Origin: Moraxellaceae bacterium
Lineage (GTDB): Bacteria > Pseudomonadota > Gammaproteobacteria > Pseudomonadales > Moraxellaceae
Reading direction: 5' to 3'
Assembly (NCBI GenBank): GCA_014378805.1
Contig: JACMMY010000294.1
Location: 1 to 26,233 of the forward strand
DNA length: 26,233 bases
Part shown: one piece after another, positions 7,346 through 14,250 of the stretch
How positions within the stretch are numbered: the first letter of the stretch is position 1
Layout of the letters: each line of letters begins with the position of its first letter
The notes under the pieces: model-generated
The model's input: the letters and a program-made list of their open reading frames with translations, nothing else
Told to the model about the DNA's origin: nothing
Databases searched by the model: none
Position numbers and translations under genes: made by a program

Positions 7346-8305
7346 CTAGGCCACCATCAATAAGGCGTTATCCAGGGCTTTTTGTTTCAATGTTGCACCC
7401 TGACCAAACCATGCCGATTCCAATCGATGGTCAGTACTGCGTGCGCGGCGTTCATGATCGACATACTCAGTGACCGCATTTAACAAACCAAATGCGGTTG
7501 CCTTGGATGACGCCAGTTCAGCACCTTTACCTTGACCGTCATACAGCGCCTGTACTTTCTTGATGGCGCGCTCATTGGATAGACCACCTGAGACATTGTC
7601 AGTATCAGTGAATACACGTAAGAAAAAATTCATCGCTTCGTGTGATTTCACTTTGCGCTCTGACAGTGTCTTCATCCGATACATAAACCCATCCCACGAA
7701 GCAACTGAAATACCTAACTGCTTCTTGACTGCCTGAGGATCAAAGCTGGTGTTGTGCGGTACTTTGACCGCGCCAGTATTGTTATTAAGAGCAATCGCCA
7801 AGGTGTTATTGCACACCACCCGAATGCTGGTGAATTGCGCCGTTGTCGCCAAGGTACCATCACAGGCAGTTGCCAATAACAGATACGCATTCACCACGTC
7901 GTTCCCCTTCAAGACTGAGGATTGATTGGTTTTTGCGAGTGCCCAGACTTTGCGGCCTTCTTTTAATACCCCCGCAGTTTCCAATTCAAAACCGGATATC
8001 TCAGTAAGGTCACGATAAAATTCAAGAATTTCTCGTGGTTGGACGACACGAAAACGCGAAGAAACAACAGAGAGAGCGGCTTTGGTATCTGAGCGATACA
8101 GTACCTTCTGTTCAGGAAATGACATGATTGCACCGAGACTGCCGATGCTTTCTGTCATAAAGCGAACAGGCGTTTCCTTGATGTCGAATGCCATACCCGC
8201 TTGCTGAGCCCAAATTTCAATCGGTTGTTTTGCAGTGAGTTGATTACCTAGGCCATGCCAAGGCGTTTCGTTTACGTATGCCATATTTTCAATTAGATGT
8301 GCCAT
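7346..8305 (-). CDS. DUF932 phage/plasmid-like protein
   Basis: This is a 319-residue protein of the DUF932 (TIGR03299) family, common on phages, plasmids and islands. The N-terminal MAYVNETPWHGLG is the family signature, and the central RVVCNNTLAIAL is also typical. Length matches the family, so the gene appears intact. AAGG lies about eight bases before the ATG. The function is not established; its repeated occurrence next to YqaJ-like nucleases and RDF-like proteins hints at a role in recombination or replication of the element. It is followed by a strong terminator and preceded by about 160 bases with no gene, so it is probably transcribed on its own. Confidence 0.85.
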   Translation of the reverse strand: MAHLIENMAYVNETPWHGLGNQLTAKQPIEIWAQQAGMAFDIKETPVRFMTESIGSLGAIMSFPEQKVLYRSDTKAALSVVSSRFRVVQPREILEFYRDLTEISGFELETAGVLKEGRKVWALAKTNQSSVLKGNDVVNAYLLLATACDGTLATTAQFTSIRVVCNNTLAIALNNNTGAVKVPHNTSFDPQAVKKQLGISVASWDGFMYRMKTLSERKVKSHEAMNFFLRVFTDTDNVSGGLSNERAIKKVQALYDGQGKGAELASSKATAFGLLNAVTEYVDHERRARSTDHRLESAWFGQGATLKQKALDNALLMVA

Positions 8306-8467
8306 GAGAATTACCTTTTAAGTTTGTGTTTGAATACACGTATGAATAGACGTGCTAATGCCGCTGGTAACAAACAGCAGAGAAAAATTGTATTTAGAGA
8401 TCAGAACCTGAGGATGGGAATGAAGGTTGTGCGTGAAATGGTGACAAATAGGAGTTGGAGAATATGC

Positions 8468-8830
8468 TCAATTTGACGAAATTTTTCCAGCCTGTGAATC
8501 GTCTATTCGAAAAGTAAAGTGATGATTGCAAGACAAACAGCAGTAATTATCAAGTATGTTGTTGTCGATAATTTCACCGAGATTTGCACCTACTTTGCAG
8601 CCAGCGGCACCACCTAGCAATCCGCCAATAATTGCGCCAGAGATTCCACCAACGATTACGCCTGCAGGACCAACCAGACCACCAGAGAGTGCGCCAATTT
8701 CAGCGCCACTCAGCATGCCGGAAACACCAGCAGCAGCACCAGCCACTGTGCCGATGGCACCGCCAGTCTTTTTAGCTGTGTGTTTTATTTTGATACGAAA
8801 GGAACGACAGTTAGGACAAATGGGTTTCAT
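8468..8830 (-). CDS. Small protein with cysteine pairs around a glycine zipper
   Basis: This is a 120-residue protein with an unusual layout. A CPNC pair (Cys5, Cys8) at the N-terminus and CCLSC (Cys97, Cys98, Cys101) near the C-terminus flank a glycine/alanine-rich segment (about 22-88) with GxxxG-type repeats (GAIGTVAGAAAG, GGISGAIIGGLLGG). The middle can form two membrane helices as a hairpin, which would bring both cysteine pairs together on one side, possibly as a split zinc ribbon. This fold is inference. AAAGGAG precedes the start at good spacing. Similar hypothetical proteins occur in mobile elements, but I know of no assigned function. The plus-strand frame over the same DNA is a shadow caused by the GC-biased glycine codons. 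Confidence 0.75.
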   Translation of the reverse strand: MKPICPNCRSFRIKIKHTAKKTGGAIGTVAGAAAGVSGMLSGAEIGALSGGLVGPAGVIVGGISGAIIGGLLGGAAGCKVGANLGEIIDNNILDNYCCLSCNHHFTFRIDDSQAGKISSN

Positions 8831-8891
8831 GAAATGAACTCCTTTGAGGAAATAATGGGAGTGAGTATCCGAGGAAATGAAATATCAACGA

Positions 8892-9035
8892 CTAGGGGGA
8901 TTCATCGTTTTTTTCTTGCCCAAGTAATGGACGTTTGGTTGCGCAATAGGTGATGCTCATTGCGAGTACAGCACCACTGACGAAAACTATTGCAAACGCT
9001 GTGAGATATTCAAGTGGAGAATTGTTGGGCAACAT
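8892..9035 (-). CDS. 47-residue single-pass membrane protein
   Basis: A short frame starts at an ATG preceded by GGAGG four bases upstream, a strong ribosome-binding site. It encodes 47 residues. One hydrophobic stretch (about residues 10-30, YLTAFAIVFVSGAVLAMSIT) is followed by a basic, then acidic tail (CATKRPLLGQ to ESP). The shape is of a small inner-membrane protein. The family is not recognised. It lies between the glycine-zipper gene and the three-helix membrane protein on the same strand, so the three may act together or share a promoter. Confidence 0.6.
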   Translation of the reverse strand: MLPNNSPLEYLTAFAIVFVSGAVLAMSITYCATKRPLLGQEKNDESP

Positions 9036-9148
9036 ATGGCCTCCTAATAATAGGTGAGATAAAAACGGTTTTTGAGTAATGGAAAATGAGTTACGCGGTA
9101 GCGTTTGGGGAAGACTATGCGGCAGGTTTTTATTAAATAAGCGAACGC

Positions 9149-9469
9149 TTAAGTGTTGACTGCTAATTTACTTGTTTTACAAACTATGGCAATTGCAAGA
9201 AGGAGCAAAGCCAGGAGGAAACTGATCGCATAGATCACAACGTCATCATCACCAAAGGCAATAGCGATGGTGGTGATAAACGAGATGAGAAGGTAGATGG
9301 TAGTTCGCAGGTAGTTGTTTCTACGCGGTCGATAAACCGTTTTGGCCTGTAAGGTTTCGACTTCGATCGTTTGAATCGAGTTGTCTGTGGTGAAAATCGG
9401 ATACAACAGTGCGAGAGTTAAGGTCGAAAAAATGACGTTAAGAAAAGTGAGGAGAGAATTGTTGTCCAT
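9149..9469 (-). CDS. Small three-helix membrane protein
   Basis: This is a 106-residue protein with three likely membrane helices: about 5-25 (TFLNVIFSTLTLALLYPIF), 56-72 (TTIYLLISFITTIAIAF) and 76-96 (DVVIYAISFLLALLLLAIAI). A basic loop (VYRPRRNNYLR) separates the first two. No family is recognised. The start has only a weak ribosome-binding site. It is the last minus-strand gene before the BREX operon, and its upstream region (9470-10032) is shared with brxF, so the two are divergently transcribed. Whether it is linked to defence is unknown. Confidence 0.6.
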   Translation of the reverse strand: MDNNSLLTFLNVIFSTLTLALLYPIFTTDNSIQTIEVETLQAKTVYRPRRNNYLRTTIYLLISFITTIAIAFGDDDVVIYAISFLLALLLLAIAIVCKTSKLAVNT

Positions 9470-9497
9470 GGTATTACTTGGGGCTGAATGAGATATG

Positions 9498-9520
9498 AGT
9501 CATCAAGTAATTTGATGACT
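9498..9520. promoter_or_regulatory. Perfect inverted repeat upstream of the 106-residue gene
   Basis: AGTCATCAA (9498-9506) and TTGATGACT (9512-9520) form a perfect 9-bp inverted repeat with a 5-base spacer, 29 bases upstream of the minus-strand start at 9469. It could be an operator for that gene or a leader hairpin. Confidence 0.45.
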
Positions 9521-9638
9521 GAGAGCCAGGGGAAAGCTGTTCTCATTTAAGGAATATATGACTGAAAAAATTTGGAATCAGTTGTTGATTAGCTAAAAAA
9601 TAGTTACATCAATTTTAGCCATCATCTGTTTGAATATT

Positions 9639-9684
9639 GTTCATTACATAAAAATTACACCGATTTTTATGTATTTGAATGAAC
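9639..9684. promoter_or_regulatory. Nested inverted repeat in the brxF upstream region
   Basis: TACATAAAAAT (9645-9655) and ATTTTTATGTA (9663-9673) form a perfect 11-bp inverted repeat around a 7-base loop. Outer arms GTTCAT (9639-9644) and ATGAAC (9679-9684) extend it after a 5-base bulge on one side. It lies in the 560-base gap between the divergent membrane-protein gene and brxF. It is a candidate operator or folded leader for the BREX operon. The same gap also holds a 12-bp palindrome, AAGACGCGTCTT (9721-9732), and a possible promoter close to brxF (TTGTAT, 16 bases, TAGATT, near 9977-10004). The rest of the gap is AT-rich with no supported gene. Confidence 0.5.
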
Positions 9685-10032
9685 TTCGTTTTGCGTTTGT
9701 TTTTGCTGTTTTTTTGAAAAAAGACGCGTCTTGAACAGAAAAATTAAAGAAGAGACAAATTCGTTTAAGTCTAATTGCTTTTTTCACCATGAAATTGCCT
9801 GTTGATAAAACGTTTCATGTCAGAATGTAGGGATATCAATAGATGGGTCGATTTTTAATGTTCGGCAACAATATATACGGAGGAGTTAGCGTTCATTTTT
9901 TTGGCATTTTGCATGAGGAAAATGAATAGTAAATTCAGTTTATGTATGGGGTGTCAATAAAGTGCTGAAGAAACATTTGTATGTATTCAGATCATTATTA
10001 GATTGAGAACTTAGATAAGGAAATTCGCAACA

Positions 10033-10512
10033 ATGGATTTAGACAGCATCAAGCATGCAATTTTGAGAGCAAAACGATATCACATACAGCTTGTTATCTT
10101 GATTGGAAATTCTTCAACGCAGTTCTTAATCGATGCGTCGAACGCAGATAATTTTCAGCCGGTTAATGTTGGGCTGGAGCTCTCAACTAAATTATTGGAC
10201 ATTCCCTTATCGGACAGACCTAAAGTCGCTGCGATTTTTTTTGCAGAATTGATTACACAAAAAAATGCTGAAATTGTCTTTCTGGATCATGTTGAAATTC
10301 TTTTTGATCGCTCATTGTCTATCGATCCGCTAAAACTTTTAAAAAATTGCGCAAAAAATACAACGTTGGTTATTGCTTGGCCTGGAACTAGACAGGGTTC
10401 ATCGTTAATTTATGCCACGCCGAATCATCCAGAATACCGCCTCTACAAAGAGTCAGAGCTTAATGAGCTAATTTTTGTAGAAGCGAACGAAACACATAAG
10501 GAAATAACATGA
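10033..10512 (+). CDS. brxF: BREX type 3 protein BrxF
   Basis: This 159-residue protein matches BrxF, the small first gene of type 3 BREX operons, by size, position and features. Recognised segments are NVGLELSTKLLDIP, the acidic VFLDHVEILFD (Walker B-like), TLVIAWPGTRQG, and ATPNHPEYRLY near the end. BrxF is described as a P-loop protein; it is encoded directly before BrxC and is assumed to work with it. Oddly, the expected Walker A region reads LIGNSSTQFLID (23-34) and lacks the GK[ST] signature, so nucleotide hydrolysis is doubtful in this copy. The ribosome-binding AAGGA is about 11 bases from the ATG, rather far. The stop overlaps the brxC start (ATGA). Identity rests mainly on context plus these motifs. 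Confidence 0.8.
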   Translation: MDLDSIKHAILRAKRYHIQLVILIGNSSTQFLIDASNADNFQPVNVGLELSTKLLDIPLSDRPKVAAIFFAELITQKNAEIVFLDHVEILFDRSLSIDPLKLLKNCAKNTTLVIAWPGTRQGSSLIYATPNHPEYRLYKESELNELIFVEANETHKEIT

Positions 10513-13500
10513 AATACGGGGATTTAATCCAGTTTGAACCGCTAGAAACTGTACTCCAATTGCGCGCAGCAAATGACGAGAAAAATGCTGAGCATATGGT
10601 TAAAACTTATGTCATTTCAGATGAAATGTCAGAGCGGCTGACCGATATTGTGTTCCCCCAACTTCAATTCGATAAGCCAATGGATAACAAAGGCGTGCTT
10701 ATCGTTGGTAACTACGGTACCGGTAAATCGCATTTAATGTCTGTGATTTCTATTGTGGCGGAGCGAAAAGAACTCGCTAGCCTGATCAACAATACTAAAG
10801 TTGCCAGTGCCGCAGAAAGCATTGCAGGGAAATTTAAAGTTATTCGAACTGAGATTAGTGCCGCTTCAGAGATGTCATTACGAGACATGGTCACAGGGCT
10901 ATTAACTGATGAGCTGGCGAAAATGGGTGTCAGTTATATCTTCCCCGCTGCGGATAAAATCACCAATCACAAACCGTGTTTCGAAGACATGATGGGGCAA
11001 TTTCATTCGGTTTATCCTGACCATGGATTGCTTTTGGTGGTTGATGAGTTGTTAGATTATCTGGATTCCAGGAAAGATCAACAAGTAGTTCAGGATCTAG
11101 GATTCATGCGCGAATTAGGTGAGTCTTGTGCCGACCTCAGATTCCGTTATGTTGCAGGTATTCAAGAGGCAATTTTCGATAGCCACCGTTTTCAATTTAT
11201 CTCTGATCGGATACGCCGAGTTAAGGATCGCTTTGAACAAGTATTCATCGCCCGTAACGACATCAAGTTTGTTGTTGCTGAACGTCTGCTAAAAAAGACA
11301 ATTGATCAGCAAGCAAATATTCGAAATTATCTCGCGCCGTTTGCAAAGTTTTACAGCAAGATGAATGAGCAAATGGATGAGTTCGTCCGACTTTTCCCAG
11401 TTCACCCTGATTACATTGACACCTTCGAACGTGTAACCGCAGTAGAAAAACGACAGATTCTTAAGAGTCTGTCCATCAGTATGAATAAGCTGTTGACGAC
11501 CGAAGTCCCTAAAAATTATCCGGGGATAATCGCCTATGATAGTTATTGGAAAGAACTGAGCAGTGATGCCGGTTATCGCACTTTGCCAGATGTTCGTGAT
11601 GTCATAAACGTTAGCGACGTATTGCAAGACAGGATAAACAGAACTTTTACGCGCCCAGCGTATAAGGAAATGGCTTTACGGATAGTGAACGCTTTGTCTT
11701 TACATCGTTTAACTGTCAACGACATTCACTCGCCTATGGGGGCCACAGCACGTGAGCTTCGCGACACGCTCTGCTTGTATCAAGTCGGCATTGAAGAACT
11801 AGGTGGCGTACCAGCGGATGACTTGCTATCTCAGGTTGAGACGGTACTCATTGAGATTCATAAAACAGTCAGTGGGCAATTTATTTCTAGAAATGTAGAT
11901 AATCATCAGTATTATTTGGATCTTAAAAAGACCGATGATTTTGATGCGATTATCGACCAACGGGCAGAGACTTTAAGTCCAGAAGCACTCAATCGCGCCT
12001 ACCATAAGGCGCTTTATAATATTCTTGAATGTTCAGATTTGCCACAAACGGAATTTCGTAACCTTTGGGGCGACGAGATTGAGTGGCGTGAACGTATGAG
12101 TAACCGGCTCGGATGGCTTTTCTTTGGCACGCCTAATGAGCGTAGCACGGCTTATCCGCCACGCGATTTTTACTTGTACTTTATCCATCCGTACGACACG
12201 CCAAAATTCAAGGATGACAAACGCCCTGATGAAGTTCAATTCTTTTTGTCTGGTGGCGATGAAGCGTTTAAATCATCTTTAGAAAAATATGCGGCGGCCA
12301 TCGATTTAGCCGGTACTGCGTCTGGCCATGCAAAATCTACCTATGAAGCAAAAGCAGGTGGATTTCAACGCGAGATGAACAAGTGGCTGCAAGAACATAT
12401 GACGACTGCTTTTGAAGTCACCTATCTCGGCAGACGCAAAGCGATGATGGAATGGGTGAAAGGCCAAAGCTTGCGTGATCGTGCTGGTCTTGGCGCAAGC
12501 GAGCGTATTAACTTCAGGGACATGATTAATACACTGGCAGGCATATGTCTTGCGCCGCATTTTGAAACGATAGCACCAGACTACCCAAAATTTTCTGTAT
12601 TGGTCACCAATCGAAATCGTGAACAGTATGCCAAAGATGCAATTCGTGTCATTAGTGGCGGTAGCAGTACCAAGCAAGCCACCGCTGTTTTAGATGCATT
12701 GCAGTTATTGGACGGCGACCGATTAGTACCAGGTCAATCAAAGTACGTGCAACACATACTGAGCAAACTGAAAAGTAAGCCACATGGCCAAGTCGTTAAT
12801 CGTGCCGAAATTTTAGAAACTGTACATGGTGTTGATTATCTCGATCCTTCTAGCTATCGTTTAGAAATTGAATGGGTGGCGGTGTTATTGGCCTCGTTGG
12901 TTTATTCCGGTGATATTGTATTAGCCATACCGGGTAATAAATTTGATGCAAGCAAAATGTCAGAAATGGCAGCTACATCGGTCAACGATATTGCTGCATT
13001 TAAGCACATTGAAGCACCTAAAGACTGGAATTTACCAGGACTGCAAGCCTTGTTTGCTTTGTTGGAACTTGCGCCGGGATTGGCCATCGAGATTTCTCAA
13101 AACAAAGATGGTAGCATCGCCTCGATGCAAGATCGTATTACCGATAGAGTAAGTCGTTTAGTGACGACCTTGCACAGTTTACGGGACCGTATGCCGTTCT
13201 GGGGTGGAAGCGTACTGACTGAAGCAGAAGCCAATCAGTATAAAAATCAGCTGATTGATGTCAAAAATTTCCTCGAAGGTCTGCAAGCCTACACCACTGC
13301 TGGTAAGCTAAAAAACTTCCGCTACAGTGCGGATGAAGTTCGTTCACAGGAAGTTGGATTAAAGCGTTTAATCAATATAGAGAAATTACAAACACTTGTT
13401 TCGGAGTTAGCAAGTTTAGCTGCTTACCTATCCAAAGCAGAGGCTGTGCTGCCCGTAGAACATGAATGGAACGAACAAGTAAGAGCGGCGAGATCCGATG

Positions 13501-14240
13501 TATTGCAACAACTTGACAATGAAGTTGAACGTTCGAAATCGAATTTTAGAACGCAAACGATTAATCGTTTAAGTGAACTAAGAAACGAATATATCCGAAT
13601 TTATGCTGGGTATTACGCGAAAACACGACTGTCTCTGTCTGAAGATAAACGCAAGGCGGAATTACTACGAGATCGTCGTTTGAGCGATCTACAAGCCCTC
13701 AGCACTATCGATATTTTGCCAAGTGGCCAGCTAAACGACTTTAGAAATAAACTTGCCAGCTTGAAAACGGCAGGCGCTTTATCAGAAAAAGACTTATTAA
13801 TTGATCCTGTGCCAAATAATGTTGATTTTAGACCCCTCAATGAAGACCTCAACGTTTCAGCGGCCACCAAACTTAATCAACTAGAAGATCAACTAGAGCA
13901 AATGATTAAAAGTTGGACCGCCGCCTTGCTTGAAAATTTGGAAGACCCAACAACTAAACATAGCTTAGCGCTACTTAATGAAAGTGATCGTTCCCAGATA
14001 GATGCGTTTGTTACGACAAAGGTTCTACCTGCGCCAGTTGGCGATGAATTTATTAAGTCGTTGCGCTTAGTTTTGCAAGGCCTGGTGCCGATAGAAATAA
14101 ACAAAGAAGAAATTCATCAAGCCTTATTTGTTCTTGGGTCTGCCTCAACAGTTGATCAACTCAAGCAACGTCTAGATAGCTACCTCGCTAACAAATGTCG
14201 AGGTCAAGACATCAGCAAAGTGCGTATTGTTTTGAAATGA
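10509..14240 (+). CDS. brxC: BREX ATPase BrxC (PglY-like)
   Basis: This is a large ATPase of 1243 residues, the expected size for BrxC/PglY. The Walker A motif GNYGTGKS is at 67-74, and Walker B LLLVVDE at 174-180 is followed by LLDYLDSRKDQQ. A long helical C-terminal half (about 900-1150) contains coiled-coil-like stretches rich in Glu, Leu and Lys. BrxC is required for BREX defence and is thought to form an assembly on DNA or with PglX and PglZ; the exact reaction is not known. It overlaps brxF by four bases (ATGA), indicating translational coupling. No frameshift or internal stop is seen. The next gene starts 10 bases after the stop, so the operon continues. Confidence 0.9.
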   Translation: MKYGDLIQFEPLETVLQLRAANDEKNAEHMVKTYVISDEMSERLTDIVFPQLQFDKPMDNKGVLIVGNYGTGKSHLMSVISIVAERKELASLINNTKVASAAESIAGKFKVIRTEISAASEMSLRDMVTGLLTDELAKMGVSYIFPAADKITNHKPCFEDMMGQFHSVYPDHGLLLVVDELLDYLDSRKDQQVVQDLGFMRELGESCADLRFRYVAGIQEAIFDSHRFQFISDRIRRVKDRFEQVFIARNDIKFVVAERLLKKTIDQQANIRNYLAPFAKFYSKMNEQMDEFVRLFPVHPDYIDTFERVTAVEKRQILKSLSISMNKLLTTEVPKNYPGIIAYDSYWKELSSDAGYRTLPDVRDVINVSDVLQDRINRTFTRPAYKEMALRIVNALSLHRLTVNDIHSPMGATARELRDTLCLYQVGIEELGGVPADDLLSQVETVLIEIHKTVSGQFISRNVDNHQYYLDLKKTDDFDAIIDQRAETLSPEALNRAYHKALYNILECSDLPQTEFRNLWGDEIEWRERMSNRLGWLFFGTPNERSTAYPPRDFYLYFIHPYDTPKFKDDKRPDEVQFFLSGGDEAFKSSLEKYAAAIDLAGTASGHAKSTYEAKAGGFQREMNKWLQEHMTTAFEVTYLGRRKAMMEWVKGQSLRDRAGLGASERINFRDMINTLAGICLAPHFETIAPDYPKFSVLVTNRNREQYAKDAIRVISGGSSTKQATAVLDALQLLDGDRLVPGQSKYVQHILSKLKSKPHGQVVNRAEILETVHGVDYLDPSSYRLEIEWVAVLLASLVYSGDIVLAIPGNKFDASKMSEMAATSVNDIAAFKHIEAPKDWNLPGLQALFALLELAPGLAIEISQNKDGSIASMQDRITDRVSRLVTTLHSLRDRMPFWGGSVLTEAEANQYKNQLIDVKNFLEGLQAYTTAGKLKNFRYSADEVRSQEVGLKRLINIEKLQTLVSELASLAAYLSKAEAVLPVEHEWNEQVRAARSDVLQQLDNEVERSKSNFRTQTINRLSELRNEYIRIYAGYYAKTRLSLSEDKRKAELLRDRRLSDLQALSTIDILPSGQLNDFRNKLASLKTAGALSEKDLLIDPVPNNVDFRPLNEDLNVSAATKLNQLEDQLEQMIKSWTAALLENLEDPTTKHSLALLNESDRSQIDAFVTTKVLPAPVGDEFIKSLRLVLQGLVPIEINKEEIHQALFVLGSASTVDQLKQRLDSYLANKCRGQDISKVRIVLK

Positions 14241-14250
14241 GAAAATACCA

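Noticed and set aside
8556..8837. Forward 93-residue Pro/Ala-rich frame
   Set aside because: It is the complement of glycine/alanine codons in the glycine-zipper gene and has no good start site.
12306..12677. Minus-strand 123-residue frame within brxC
   Set aside because: It is antisense to well-conserved BrxC coding sequence and has no recognisable domain.
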